A stretch of 64,000 nt of DNA from Occallatibacter riparius (lineage in GTDB: Bacteria > Acidobacteriota > Terriglobia > Terriglobales > Acidobacteriaceae). The notes beneath the pieces are model-generated. The model searched no databases. It was not told the origin of the DNA and saw nothing but the letters and a program-made list of their open reading frames with translations. Positions 42,504 through 51,259 of the stretch are shown one piece after another. The position numbers and the translations under genes are program-made. The stretch covers positions 1,488,001 to 1,552,000 of the forward strand of contig NZ_CP093313.1 of the NCBI RefSeq assembly GCF_025264625.1. The letters are read 5' to 3'. Positions within the stretch are counted from its first letter, which is position 1, and the number at the start of each line of letters is the position of its first letter.

Positions 42504-43898
42504 ATGACCGACAAGTCTTTGCACGAACAGTACGGGCCCAAGCTGGTAACGGAACTTCCGGGGCCGAAGGCCAAGGCCGCCGTTGAGGCCGATGACCGCC
42601 TGATTTCGCCGAGCTATACGCGCTCGTATCCGCTGGTGGCGAAGAGCGGTAAAGGTGTCCGCGTCACGGATGTGGATGGGAATGAGTTCCTGGACTTTTC
42701 CGCAGGGATTGCCGTGACGTCAACCGGCCATTGCCATCCTGAAGTTGTGGCGGCGATCCAGAAACAGGCCGCGGAGTTGATTCACATTTCGGGTACGGAC
42801 TTTTATAACGAGCCGCTGACGGATCTGGCTGCGAAGCTTTCTGCAGTCGCGCCGATGAAGGGACCGCATCGTTTCTTCTATGGCAATTCCGGCGCCGAAG
42901 CGGTGGAGTGCGCGATGAAGCTGGCGCGTTATCACACGGAGCGGCAGAACATCATTGCGTTCCTGGGCGCGTTTCACGGGCGCACGATGGGCGCGTTGTC
43001 GCTGACCGCGTCGAAGCCGCAGCAGAAGAGGCGCTTCGCTCCGCTTGTTCCAGGTGTAACGCATGTGCGCTATCCCTACGCGTATCGCGGGTGTACGGGC
43101 GGGCCGCAGGAAGAAGAGGCGTTCGCACTGGGTTGTGCGCGGTATATCGAGGAGAAGCTGTTCAAGACGATTCTACCTCCGGAGGAAGTGGCTGCGATCT
43201 TCGTCGAACCGATCCAGGGCGAGGGCGGATACGTGGTTGCGCCGGCCAACTTTATGCGCGAGCTGCGCGCGATCTGCGACAAGTACGGGATTCTGCTCGT
43301 AGTGGATGAGGTGCAGAGCGGCGCGGGACGCACGGGCAAGTGGTGGGCGGTGGAGCACACCGGCGTGGAGCCCGACATTGTCTGCATGGCCAAGGGCATC
43401 GCGAGCGGCATGCCGCTGGGCATCTGCATGAGCCGTGCCGAGATCATGGACTGGGTGCCGGGCTCGCATGCGTCGACGTTCGGCGGCAATCCGGTATCGC
43501 TGGCGGCGGCACTGGCAACCATCGACGTGCTGCAGCGCGAGGGTATCGCGAATGCTGCGCGCGTGGGCAGGTTGATGCTGGAACGTCTGAACGGGTGGAA
43601 GGAGACGCATCCGCTGGTGGGCGATGTGCGCGGACGCGGCCTGATGATCGGCATTGAACTGGTGAAGGACAGGGCGACGCGCGTGCCCGCGACTGCTTTG
43701 CGCAATCGGGTGGAGACGCTGGCGTTCGAACGCGGTCTGATGATCCTCGGCTGCGGTGAAACATCGATTCGGCTGTGCCCGCCGCTGATTGTGAGCGAAG
43801 AAGAGGCGACCGTGGCACTCGACATTCTGGAAGAGGCGCTGACGATTGTCGAGAAGGAACACTCGCGCGAAGCCGAGATGGAGATGGCGGGAGCTTGA
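42504..43898 (+). CDS. Class III PLP-dependent aminotransferase (acetylornithine/GABA aminotransferase family)
   Basis: The 464-residue protein has the class III fold: FLDFSAGIAVTSTGHCHPEV, FYGNSGAEAVECAMKLAR, LVVDEVQSGAGRTGKWW and the cofactor lysine in VCMAKGIASGMPLG. It moves an omega-amino group to an oxo acid; 4-aminobutyrate, acetylornithine and similar substrates are all possible. Its length is nearer GabT-like enzymes than ArgD. GAGGAGG at seven bases fixes the ATG at 42504; the frame continues upstream to 42207 without homology. It is followed by a terminator. Confidence 0.88.
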   Translation: MTDKSLHEQYGPKLVTELPGPKAKAAVEADDRLISPSYTRSYPLVAKSGKGVRVTDVDGNEFLDFSAGIAVTSTGHCHPEVVAAIQKQAAELIHISGTDFYNEPLTDLAAKLSAVAPMKGPHRFFYGNSGAEAVECAMKLARYHTERQNIIAFLGAFHGRTMGALSLTASKPQQKRRFAPLVPGVTHVRYPYAYRGCTGGPQEEEAFALGCARYIEEKLFKTILPPEEVAAIFVEPIQGEGGYVVAPANFMRELRAICDKYGILLVVDEVQSGAGRTGKWWAVEHTGVEPDIVCMAKGIASGMPLGICMSRAEIMDWVPGSHASTFGGNPVSLAAALATIDVLQREGIANAARVGRLMLERLNGWKETHPLVGDVRGRGLMIGIELVKDRATRVPATALRNRVETLAFERGLMILGCGETSIRLCPPLIVSEEEATVALDILEEALTIVEKEHSREAEMEMAGA

Positions 43899-43918
43899 TT
43901 TGCGGGCAACGGAACAGG

Positions 43919-43946
43919 AAGGGCCGGGCAAGCGCTCGGCCCTTTC
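43919..43946 (+). terminator. Terminator after the aminotransferase
   Basis: AAGGGCCG (43919-43926) pairs with CGGCCCTT (43937-43944), followed by TCATTTTG. It lies 20 bp after the stop codon. Confidence 0.7.
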
Positions 43947-43996
43947 ATTTTGGGTGCATTTGCAACTATGCGCTCGCAGCGTAACAATGGTCAGCC

Positions 43997-44458
43997 ATGG
44001 GGACAAGGCAGCTTACTGGTGCGCTGCTGGAGCGTAGCCTGGCGGCGCTGGACAGGATTGCCCGATGGCGCAAGGCGCCGGAATTGCCTCTGCATCTGCA
44101 GACAGGATTAGCGGGCGAAGATGCTGCGTTTTTCGAACTGCGGCGAAAGGGCTACACGGTGGTGGCGCGGCGGTGGTCGGCGGGAAACATCTCCGGCGAC
44201 ATGGACCTGATTGCGTGGCAGGGGCCAATGCTAGTCTTCATCGAAGTGAAGACGCGAACCGCGCATGACATGTCACCGGCGGAGTCGGCCGTGGACCGGC
44301 ACAAGCAGTATGTGCTGCGCAGGCTGGCGCGCGCTTACGTGCGGCAATTGCCGCAGGCAGAGGCGCCGCCCGTGCGGTTCGATGTAATGAGCGTGTACCT
44401 AGTGCCGGGCGAGAAGCGCGAGATCGTGCACTTCGAGAATGCGTTCGGGTGGAGCTAA
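43997..44458 (+). CDS. YraN/UPF0102 family protein
   Basis: The 153-residue protein has the nuclease-like YraN core: GLAGEDAAFFELRRKGYTVV, GDMDLIAWQG and LVFIEVKTRTAHDM. These give the Asp-Glu-Lys pattern of the restriction-endonuclease-like fold. About 30 N-terminal residues precede the usual start of the family, so a later start is possible. The function is unknown; a link to DNA processing is inferred from fold. It converges on iscX with 7 bp between stops. Confidence 0.85.
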   Translation: MGTRQLTGALLERSLAALDRIARWRKAPELPLHLQTGLAGEDAAFFELRRKGYTVVARRWSAGNISGDMDLIAWQGPMLVFIEVKTRTAHDMSPAESAVDRHKQYVLRRLARAYVRQLPQAEAPPVRFDVMSVYLVPGEKREIVHFENAFGWS

Positions 44459-44465
44459 GCGCCGC

Positions 44466-44684
44466 TTAGGCCTTGGCGTCTTCGTACTCTTCATGCCAGG
44501 CCATCTGGATGGCTTCGAGACGCGACTCGTTCGACTTGGCGGGATCGTCTGCGAAACCTTCGAGTTCGGTGACGTAGCGGTGCAGATCAGTGAATCGAAC
44601 CGTAAGGGGATCGATGTCGGGGTGCTTCTCCTGAAGCTGAATGCCGATTTCTTCGGCGTCGGTCCAATGAATTTCGCGGGGCAT
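44466..44684 (-). CDS. iscX: Fe-S cluster assembly protein IscX
   Basis: The 72-residue acidic protein has the IscX pattern: IHWTDAEEIGIQLQEKHPDI, DPLTVRFTDLHRYVTELEGF, and SNESRLEAIQMAWHEEYED at the C-terminus. IscX binds IscS and iron and tunes cluster assembly. GAGGA lies five bases before the ATG. It is the last gene of the isc operon, 9 bp after fdx. Confidence 0.93.
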   Translation of the reverse strand: MPREIHWTDAEEIGIQLQEKHPDIDPLTVRFTDLHRYVTELEGFADDPAKSNESRLEAIQMAWHEEYEDAKA

Positions 44685-44693
44685 CGGAGTCCT

Positions 44694-45107
44694 CTACTTA
44701 TTCTCGGCCATCGTCAGCGGCTTGCCTTCGGACGTGTAGTTGCGGTTCCACTTGGGGATCTCGACGACGTAGTTGCCGGGCTTGGTGATGACGGCCTGGC
44801 AGCCGAGACGCGAATTGAGTTGCTGGTCGGCAGCCATGTCAAGGCGATCCAGTTCATCGTCGTCGGCTTCAGTGATACCGGTCTGATCCTTGATCCAGAG
44901 GTGACAGGTGGTGCAGGCGCAGACACCGCCACAGGCGTGGTCGAGGAAGATGCCGAAGTTCTCGGCGACATCGAGGAACGACATCGGCTTGCCGTGGTGA
45001 TCGTAGGGCAGGGTGCCGTATTCGAATTCAACGGTCTTCCCTTCCGGCTCGAAGGTGACGCGCACGAGCTTCTCAGGAGGGATGTTGGTTGTATTTGCTC
45101 CACTCAT
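44694..45107 (-). CDS. fdx: ISC-type [2Fe-2S] ferredoxin
   Basis: The 137-residue protein has the adrenodoxin-like cluster motif Cys59-x5-Cys65-x2-Cys68 (ACGGVCACTTC) and the distant Cys103 (RLGCQAV). It is longer than E. coli Fdx, with about 15 extra N-terminal residues. It supplies electrons for cluster assembly on IscU. It sits between hscA and iscX, as in Proteobacteria. Confidence 0.93.
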   Translation of the reverse strand: MSGANTTNIPPEKLVRVTFEPEGKTVEFEYGTLPYDHHGKPMSFLDVAENFGIFLDHACGGVCACTTCHLWIKDQTGITEADDDELDRLDMAADQQLNSRLGCQAVITKPGNYVVEIPKWNRNYTSEGKPLTMAENK

Positions 45108-45150
45108 AAACTTGCCTCTCGGGATCTTGCTTCAGGTCTTGGTTCGGGAT

Positions 45151-45176
45151 GGCCGGCACGGCTCAAGCCGAGCCCT
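45151..45176. repeat. Degenerate family 2 hairpin, copy C
   Basis: GGC-A-CGGCT pairs with AGCCG-A-GCC (45155-45163 with 45166-45174) apart from one A/A mismatch. This resembles hairpin 2 of copies A and B. It lies in the hscA-fdx spacer. Confidence 0.45.
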
Positions 45177-45180
45177 AGCC

Positions 45181-47121
45181 TTATTTGAATTCTGCCGGCG
45201 CCATGGGATGAGGCGCCGTGACGTTGTCGTCGAGCTCTTCGCCGGCGGCGTCCATGGTTTTGCCGCGAATGGCCGTGGTCACGGCGGATTCCATCATCAG
45301 TTCTGCGAAATGCCGCGTGGCCTGGTCGAGAGCGACTGTGGCTTCACGAATAGCGGCCATATCATCGCCCAGCTTCACGGATGCGAGATGATCGCGGGCG
45401 GCGGCGATGCGCGCCTGCTCTTCGCCGGTGAGTTGCTTCCAGACTGAATGCTCCGGAGCTCGCTCGACGGCGGAGAGAATTGTTTCGGCTTCGTTGCGCG
45501 CTTCGATCAGGAGGCGCTTGGCAAAGTCTTCTTCGGCGTGATCGAACGAGTCGAGGATCATGCTCTCGACCTGCTCGTCTGTGAGGCCGTATGTGGGTTT
45601 GACTTCGATCTGCGCTTCTTTGCCGCTGCGCTGCTCGCGTGCGGAGACGTGCAGAATGCCGTCGGCATCAATGAGGAACTTGACTTCGATGCGGGGCAGG
45701 CCGGCGCTCATGGGCGGAATGCCCTTGAGGTCGAAGCGCGCCAGCGAACGGCAATCGGATGCGAGTTCGCGCTCGCCCTGCACCACGTGAATGGCGACGT
45801 TGGTCTGGCCGTCGACACCGGTGGTGAAGTGCTCGGTGGCGGAAGCCGGAATGGTCGAGTTGCGTTGAATGATCTTGGCGACAGTGCCGCCGAGCGCTTC
45901 GATGCCGAGCGAGAGTGGCGTGACGTCGAGCAGCAGCAGTTCTTCGGTGGCCTTCGATGCGCCGGCGAGGATGTCCGCCTGGACGGCGGCTCCGAGAGCT
46001 ACGACTTCATCGGGATTGAGCTCGGTGTGGGCCTTCTTGCCGCGCGCGCTGAGTTGGAAGAGTTCGTCCACCAGCTTGCGAACGGCGGGGATGCGCGTGG
46101 AGCCGCCGACTAGAACGACTTCGTCAATCTGATCGGACGTGAGGCCGGCGTCGAGTATGGCCTGCTTGCAGGGGCCGGCGGTGCGCTCGAGGATCGGCTC
46201 GATGAGCTGCTCATAAACTTCGCGAGGGATCTCACGCTGATAGCGGTCGCCGTTGGGGAGTTCGATCTCGAACTGCGCAATGAGATCGTGCGAGAGGCGG
46301 ATCTTGGCATCGATTGCGGCTTTACGGATGGCCTGCACCGCGCCGGGTTGCGAACGGAGGTCAACGCCGTGCTCAGAGTAGACTTCATCGAGCGCGATGG
46401 AGACGAGGAGGTTGTCGATGTCGTCGCCGCCGAGGTGCGTGTCACCGTTGGTGGACTGCACTTCGAAGATGCCGTCGCGCAGCTTGAGGATCGAAATATC
46501 GAACGTGCCACCACCCAAGTCGTAGACGGCGATGGTGCCTTCCTTGGCACGATCAAGTCCGTAGGCAAGCGCGGCGGCTGTGGGCTCGTTTACGAGGCGC
46601 AGCACTTCGAGGCCGGCCATCCGACCTGCGTCTTTCGTGGCCTGTCGCTGGGCATCATTGAAGTATGCAGGCACGGTGATGACGGCCTGAGTGACAGGTG
46701 TGCCGAAGAAGCGCTCCGCATTGCGCTTGAGCTGGCGCAGCACGTAGGCGGAGATTTCGGGTGGCGTGAACTTCAGCTCGCCAAGCTGGATGCGTGGGAC
46801 TTCGCCCTCTTCTGCATCTTCAGCGAGGCGGAAGGGGAAGAACCTCAGCTCCTTCTGGACTTCGCTTAGGCCGCGGCCCATGAGGCGCTTCACTGAGTAG
46901 ATGACGCGCTCCGGCGTTTCAATGAGCGACTTGCGCGCACTATTGCCGACGGTGACCGTGGGGCGGCCGCCCTCCTTCGGCATGGGATCCAATGCAACCA
47001 CAGACGGTACGAGATTCGAGCCGTCTACGCCGGGAATGACCACCGGCTTCTCGCCTTCCATGTATGCGACCAGGGAGTTAGTAGTTCCCAAGTCAATGCC
47101 GACTACGCGTCCTTCAGCCAT
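45181..47121 (-). CDS. hscA: Fe-S assembly Hsp70-type chaperone HscA
   Basis: The 646-residue protein is an Hsp70. The ATPase domain has [28 protein letters not shown] and [17 protein letters not shown]. The substrate-binding domain begins after [16 protein letters not shown]. Its place in the isc operon and its divergence from DnaK mark it as HscA. It releases clusters from IscU by recognising the LPPVK motif, with HscB as co-chaperone. The start is ATG 47121. A two-hairpin repeat lies between it and hscB. Confidence 0.93.
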   Translation of the reverse strand: MAEGRVVGIDLGTTNSLVAYMEGEKPVVIPGVDGSNLVPSVVALDPMPKEGGRPTVTVGNSARKSLIETPERVIYSVKRLMGRGLSEVQKELRFFPFRLAEDAEEGEVPRIQLGELKFTPPEISAYVLRQLKRNAERFFGTPVTQAVITVPAYFNDAQRQATKDAGRMAGLEVLRLVNEPTAAALAYGLDRAKEGTIAVYDLGGGTFDISILKLRDGIFEVQSTNGDTHLGGDDIDNLLVSIALDEVYSEHGVDLRSQPGAVQAIRKAAIDAKIRLSHDLIAQFEIELPNGDRYQREIPREVYEQLIEPILERTAGPCKQAILDAGLTSDQIDEVVLVGGSTRIPAVRKLVDELFQLSARGKKAHTELNPDEVVALGAAVQADILAGASKATEELLLLDVTPLSLGIEALGGTVAKIIQRNSTIPASATEHFTTGVDGQTNVAIHVVQGERELASDCRSLARFDLKGIPPMSAGLPRIEVKFLIDADGILHVSAREQRSGKEAQIEVKPTYGLTDEQVESMILDSFDHAEEDFAKRLLIEARNEAETILSAVERAPEHSVWKQLTGEEQARIAAARDHLASVKLGDDMAAIREATVALDQATRHFAELMMESAVTTAIRGKTMDAAGEELDDNVTAPHPMAPAEFK

Positions 47122-47163
47122 TGTTATCCTCGAGGGCGCTGACCGCTCCGGGCGCTTCCCTCA

Positions 47164-47227
47164 GGGGCTAAAGCCCCATCGAATTTGAAACCGCGTTTGC
47201 GGCACGACTGAAGTCGTGCCCTTTCAC
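47164..47227. repeat. Two-hairpin dispersed element, family 2, copy B, inside the isc operon
   Basis: Hairpin 1 is GGGGCTAAAGCCCC (47164-47177). Hairpin 2 is GGCACGAC-TGAA-GTCGTGCC (47201-47220), followed by CTTTCAC. The layout is as in copy A. It sits between the hscB stop and the hscA start, so it is transcribed as part of the operon. Confidence 0.75.
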
Positions 47228-47235
47228 AAAACTCT

Positions 47236-47940
47236 CTAACTCCCAAGGGTCTCGTTGACTTCGCGGACCAGGTTGCTGAGGTAGCGCCTGCGATCAAGCA
47301 GAGCCACCATCTTGTTTTGTGCGGTGTGCCGAGCCTCGTCGTCGCCGTTGTCCCAGGCAGTCCACTCGCCGCGCAGATCGTCGTCGACCGCGTTGAGCAG
47401 GCCTTCGAACTTCGTCTTAGCCTCGGTGAGGCTTTGCTTGAGGGCGGGATCCTCTTCGCCTGACGCCTTGGCCATGCGCATCTCTTCAAGCTGCATGTTG
47501 AGATCGAAGACCTCTTCGAGCAAGTCGGCGGGCGCGCGCGATGCGCCCATTTCATTGGGGCGGCGATTCTTGCCGGCGTGCTCTTCGCCGATCTCGGCGC
47601 CGTGCAACTTGAGCAGATACTCGGTGCGGCGGACGGAATCCTTCAACGTGCGATAGGCGTCGTTGAGCAATGCCGTATCGGCCAGGCTCCACTCCTTCTC
47701 GGGGTCCGTGGCCCGCGCGAAGCGGTCGGGGTGCAGGCGCCTGCTGAGGCGGTGGAAGCTGTCTTCGAGTGCGGTGAGATCGAGATTGAGGTGGGGCGCT
47801 ACGCCGAAGATGGAGAAATAGGTGCCCTGCTGCGGCGGCTGGATCTTGCGGCAGTTGGGACAGAACAGTGTTACTTCGTTGTGCGCGACCGAACAGGACC
47901 AACACTCAACCGGAACTGCAGAATCGATAACCTTCAACAT
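47236..47940 (-). CDS. hscB: Co-chaperone HscB with N-terminal tetracysteine motif
   Basis: The 234-residue protein has two CxxC pairs at its N-terminus (Cys13, Cys16, Cys27, Cys30). A J-domain follows with the HPD triad at 70-72 (LHPDRF), then a C-terminal helical IscU-binding domain (about 140-234). The tetracysteine module is absent from E. coli HscB but known from human HSCB and some bacterial relatives, where it binds metal. HscB brings IscU to HscA. It lies 25 bp after iscA. Confidence 0.92.
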   Translation of the reverse strand: MLKVIDSAVPVECWSCSVAHNEVTLFCPNCRKIQPPQQGTYFSIFGVAPHLNLDLTALEDSFHRLSRRLHPDRFARATDPEKEWSLADTALLNDAYRTLKDSVRRTEYLLKLHGAEIGEEHAGKNRRPNEMGASRAPADLLEEVFDLNMQLEEMRMAKASGEEDPALKQSLTEAKTKFEGLLNAVDDDLRGEWTAWDNGDDEARHTAQNKMVALLDRRRYLSNLVREVNETLGS

Positions 47941-47965
47941 GTCTGAGCCTTGCTTGCACGGATTG

Positions 47966-48385
47966 CTACGACGAGAAGGACGAACCGCAGCCGCAAGAAC
48001 GCGAGGAGTTCGGGTTGACGAAGTTGAACCCTTGCCGCATGAGTGTCTCTTCGTAGTCGAGCGTCATGCCGTGCAGATAGAGAAACGATTTGGGATCGAC
48101 GAAAACACGCACTCCGTCGAACTCGTAGACGCGGTCGCGCTCGCGGGGGCGAGTGTCGAACTTGATCGAATACGAAAGCCCCGAGCAGCCACCGCCAAGC
48201 ACGCCGAGGCGCAGGCCGCCTTCTTCCGGCGAAATGCCCTCCTTGGCCATGGCCGCGCGGATCTTCTTCACTGCCCGTTCCGTGACCTGGATGCCGGTAG
48301 CCGGACCGGTTGGCGCGGCCATCTTCGGCGGTGCAGCGGACGCGCCTTCGGCGGGCTTGCTTTCGATGCTTACGAAGTTCGACAT
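47966..48385 (-). CDS. iscA: Fe-S cluster carrier IscA (HesB family)
   Basis: The 139-residue product has the A-type carrier cysteines Cys67 (GGGCSGLSY) and Cys131/Cys133 (SCGCGSS). About 30 Ala/Pro-rich residues precede the family core, which begins near GIQVTERAVKKI. It binds iron or a cluster and passes it to client proteins. It is in its usual position between iscU and hscB, except that a small unrelated gene separates it from iscU. Confidence 0.93.
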   Translation of the reverse strand: MSNFVSIESKPAEGASAAPPKMAAPTGPATGIQVTERAVKKIRAAMAKEGISPEEGGLRLGVLGGGCSGLSYSIKFDTRPRERDRVYEFDGVRVFVDPKSFLYLHGMTLDYEETLMRQGFNFVNPNSSRSCGCGSSFSS

Positions 48386-48426
48386 AATGTTCTTCTTTCC
48401 CTGGTACAGTTCAGCCTATTGCACGG

Positions 48427-48807
48427 TCATTCGACCGACCTTAGCTTTGGGTCTACTTTCATCTTGATGGTGCGCATCGTCACTCCCTCTGTCTTGATCT
48501 CAATTCTGCTGCAAGAGGGCAAGAATATTGAGAACATCACGCAGACATCGTAGACCCCGGGGGCAAGTTGTGCTTCAAAGCTCCCCGCCCCATCCGTATC
48601 CACCCATTGGTTGGTTGCTATCGTGCGTTTATAAGAACCAGGACGCTCGGAATGAATCAGAACGTGTGCCTGTCCAACGACAGCTTCCGACGGATCGAGG
48701 ACCTTGCCCCTGAGAATGCCCGGAGTTTGAGCCGCCATCGCCCCGGCACTAATCATCCATGCACAAATCCACAACGCGCCGATCCGCATGGACGTTACTG
48801 CCGGCAT
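48427..48807 (-). CDS. Small exported protein with carboxypeptidase-regulatory-like domain, inside the isc operon
   Basis: The 126-residue product has a signal peptide (IGALWICAWMISAGAMAAQ). A short beta sandwich follows of the CarboxypepD_reg/DUF1416-like type: ILRGKVLDPSEAVVGQAHVL, TDGAGSFEAQLAPGVYDVCV. No Fe-S ligand pattern is seen. It lies between iscU and iscA on the same strand, with 33 and 41 bp gaps, and should be cotranscribed. A role in cluster assembly is doubtful because the product should be exported. AGGAG precedes the ATG; a second ATG lies at 48789. Confidence 0.7.
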   Translation of the reverse strand: MPAVTSMRIGALWICAWMISAGAMAAQTPGILRGKVLDPSEAVVGQAHVLIHSERPGSYKRTIATNQWVDTDGAGSFEAQLAPGVYDVCVMFSIFLPSCSRIEIKTEGVTMRTIKMKVDPKLRSVE

Positions 48808-48840
48808 CTCTCTCCTCGATCCGTACGCCTGTCGCGCAGC

Positions 48841-49263
48841 CTACTGCGCCGCAGGAACCGTTGCGTGTTCGCCTTCCGGCACGCCGTTCTTCTTCTTCCA
48901 GTCGCCGATGGCGGCGCGGATAGCGTCTTCAGCGAGCACCGAGCAGTGAATCTTCACCGGAGGAAGCGAAAGCTCCTTCACGATGTCAGTGTTCTTGATG
49001 GCCAGGGCGTCTTCCACCGTGCGGCCCTTGATCCATTCGGTGGCGAGCGAAGAGCTGGCAATTGCCGAGCCGCAGCCGAAGGTCTTGAACTTGGCTTCTT
49101 CGATGACTTGCGTTTCGGGGTTCACCTTGATCTGCAGGCGCATGACATCGCCGCACTCAGGGGCGCCGACGAGGCCGGTGCCGACTTCCTGCGAGGCTTT
49201 GTCGAGCGTACCCACGTTGCGCGGATTGTTGTAGTGGTCGACCACCTTGTCGCTGTATGCCAT
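48841..49263 (-). CDS. iscU: Fe-S cluster scaffold IscU
   Basis: The 140-residue protein has the three cluster cysteines Cys37 (PECGDVM), Cys64 (FGCGSAI) and Cys107 (IHCSVL), plus Asp39. The HscA-recognition motif LPPVK is at 100-104. It is the scaffold on which IscS-derived sulfur and iron form a [2Fe-2S] cluster. ATG 49263 is used, with AAGGAG upstream; a TTG three codons earlier is too close to that site. Confidence 0.96.
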   Translation of the reverse strand: MAYSDKVVDHYNNPRNVGTLDKASQEVGTGLVGAPECGDVMRLQIKVNPETQVIEEAKFKTFGCGSAIASSSLATEWIKGRTVEDALAIKNTDIVKELSLPPVKIHCSVLAEDAIRAAIGDWKKKNGVPEGEHATVPAAQ

Positions 49264-49305
49264 TGGTCCCAATCTCCTTCTGCGGGGGAAGCCGCATGTC
49301 TTAAG

Positions 49306-49332
49306 TGATCAGTGAACAGTGTTCAGTGATCA
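49306..49332. repeat. 27-bp near-perfect palindrome of AGTGATCA words in the iscS-iscU spacer
   Basis: TGATCAGTGAACA (49306-49318) and TGTTCAGTGATCA (49320-49332) are inverted around one base, with a single mismatched pair. The same words occur at 15353-15366 and 19893-19924, and in a looser form near 49381-49400. Confidence 0.55.
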
Positions 49333-49404
49333 GGGCCTTCTGTTGGATGCCCATGTTCAGCCCGGCGACGCAGGAACTGATCCACTGACAACTGATCACC
49401 TGGT

Positions 49405-50658
49405 TTAGTGCGCCTGCCACTCGATCTTGGTCAGGTCGATGCCGTCCTTCACCATCTCGTAGAGCGGTGAGAGTTCGCGAAGATGCTTCACGATATCGAT
49501 CACCTTGGCCGCGACGTAGTCGACTTCTGCTTCTGTGTTGAAGCGGCCCAGGCCGAAACGGATGGAACTGTGCGCTACGTCGTCGCCAAGGCCAAGGGCC
49601 TTCAACACATAGCTGGGTTCGAGCGTCGCCGAGGTGCAGGCCGAGCCGCTCGAAACAGCCACGTCGTTGATGCCCATCAGCAGCGACTCGCCTTCCACAT
49701 AGACGAAGCTCATGTTGAGGTTGCCGGGCAAGCGATGCTCCCACGAGCCGTTGATGTGGATGTAGTCAAGTTCTGACTCCAGCTTGTCCTTCAGGCGATC
49801 GCGCAGCTTTGTGAGATAGGCCGCTTCTGTTGCCATGTCCTCGCGCGCAATCTCGCAAGCCTTGCCGAGACCGACGATGCCGGGGACGTTGAGAGTGCCG
49901 GAGCGCATGCCACGCTCGTGGCCGCCACCGTCGATCTGGGCGGCAATCTGCACGCGGGGGTTGCGCCGGCGAACATAGAGGGCACCTACGCCCTTGGGCC
50001 CGTATACCTTGTGCGCCGAGATGGAGGCGACGTCGACGTTGTCCTCAATGACGTTGAAGGGGACCTTGCCGATGATCTGCACCGCGTCAGTATGGAAGAT
50101 GATGCCCTTTTCATGGCAGATCTTGCCGATCTCGCGAATGGGCTGCAGGACGCCGATTTCGTTGTTGGCAGCCATGATGGTGACGAGGATGGTCTTGTCG
50201 TCGATGGCGCGCTTCAGATCTTCAAGGTCGATGAGGCCGTCTGCCTTCACCGGCAGGTAGGTGACGCGATAGCCGTACTTTTCGAGGCGCTTGCAGGTGT
50301 CCAGAACGGCTTTGTGCTCAGTGACCTGCGTGATGATGTGGTTGCCGCGCTCGCGGTACATCTCCGCGATGCCCTTGATGGCCAGGTTATTGCTCTCGGT
50401 GGCGCCGGAAGTAAAAATGATTTCCTTCGGCGTGGCTCCGATGAGCTTGGCGATCTGCTCGCGTGCGATTTCGACAGCCTGCTCGGCCTCCCATCCGAAG
50501 GAGTGGTTGCGGCTGGCGGCGTTGCCGAACTTGCTGGTGAAAAAGGGCATCATCGCTTCCAGCACCCGCGGATCGAGAGGGCTGGTGGCGTGGTTATCCA
50601 TGTAGATGGGCAGGGTCACTCCCGCCGGCACTTCCACTTGGCTTGAAACTGTACTCAT
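49405..50658 (-). CDS. iscS: Cysteine desulfurase IscS
   Basis: The 417-residue protein is a group I cysteine desulfurase. The N-terminus has [16 protein letters not shown], the cofactor lysine is Lys217 ([10 protein letters not shown]), and the persulfide-carrying Cys341 lies in the loop [13 protein letters not shown]. It removes sulfur from L-cysteine and hands it to IscU. About 14 extra N-terminal residues precede the E. coli-like start. It follows iscR by 73 bp and opens the structural part of the operon. Confidence 0.96.
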   Translation of the reverse strand: MSTVSSQVEVPAGVTLPIYMDNHATSPLDPRVLEAMMPFFTSKFGNAASRNHSFGWEAEQAVEIAREQIAKLIGATPKEIIFTSGATESNNLAIKGIAEMYRERGNHIITQVTEHKAVLDTCKRLEKYGYRVTYLPVKADGLIDLEDLKRAIDDKTILVTIMAANNEIGVLQPIREIGKICHEKGIIFHTDAVQIIGKVPFNVIEDNVDVASISAHKVYGPKGVGALYVRRRNPRVQIAAQIDGGGHERGMRSGTLNVPGIVGLGKACEIAREDMATEAAYLTKLRDRLKDKLESELDYIHINGSWEHRLPGNLNMSFVYVEGESLLMGINDVAVSSGSACTSATLEPSYVLKALGLGDDVAHSSIRFGLGRFNTEAEVDYVAAKVIDIVKHLRELSPLYEMVKDGIDLTKIEWQAH

Positions 50659-50731
50659 CGCGTGTCCGTCCTTCGTTGCTGCTGCCGTCTGCTGCGGCAG
50701 GGGAAGCTTCCTGTTGAACTACTTCAAGTCG

Positions 50732-51199
50732 CTAGGTAGTGATGGTGACCAGCGCCTGAGCCGGTGGACCGGCATGGGCCGGGGGAGTATTGGGCTCATG
50801 CTCCGCCAGGTCGTAAATGCTAATGCTCTTCAGCACGCCCGCAATGGTCTCGTTCACACGCGCGAGCGGTTCTTTGATGGTGCAACTGGGGGTGAGGTCG
50901 CAGCCGTGAGCCCCTTTGGTACACGAAGTAATAAAAAACGGTCCGTCGATAGCGTGAATCACTTCAAATGCTGAGATCTGGCGAGCATCTCGCGAAAGCG
51001 CATAGCCACCGTTCATGCCGGCATGGGACCGGAGCAGGCCTGTCTTGGTGAGCCGCTGCAGGATCTTCGCGAGCAGCTGCGCCGGAATCCCGTACGCATC
51101 GGCGATATCCTTGGCGCTCTGGGCAGGGGCCTCCGGGTGCTCGGCGAGATACTTCAGCGCCATCAGCCCGTAGTCCGCTTTTTTTGTGAGCTTCAGCAT
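50732..51199 (-). CDS. iscR: Rrf2-family Fe-S regulator IscR
   Basis: The 155-residue protein has the Rrf2 winged helix (KLTKKADYGLMALKYLAEHP, IPAQLLAKILQRLTKTGLL). Three cluster-binding cysteines are spaced as in IscR: Cys93, Cys100 and Cys106 (SCTKGAHGCDLTPSC). It should sense cluster status and repress its own operon. ATG 51199 gives the exact family N-terminus. The frame extends to 51400 but runs through the promoter. Confidence 0.94.
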   Translation of the reverse strand: MLKLTKKADYGLMALKYLAEHPEAPAQSAKDIADAYGIPAQLLAKILQRLTKTGLLRSHAGMNGGYALSRDARQISAFEVIHAIDGPFFITSCTKGAHGCDLTPSCTIKEPLARVNETIAGVLKSISIYDLAEHEPNTPPAHAGPPAQALVTITT

Positions 51200-51229
51200 G
51201 AGAATATCCGACTGGAACGGTCCGTGTTT

Positions 51230-51259
51230 AGTATACGACCAAATCTGTCCGGCTTTCAA
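51230..51259 (-). promoter_or_regulatory. Predicted sigma70-type promoter of the isc operon
   Basis: On the minus strand, TTGAAA (51254-51259) and TATACT (51230-51235) are separated by 18 bp, each five of six matches to the -35 and -10 consensus. The leader to iscR would be about 25 bases. An IscR operator probably overlaps it, but no clear operator palindrome was found. Confidence 0.7.
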
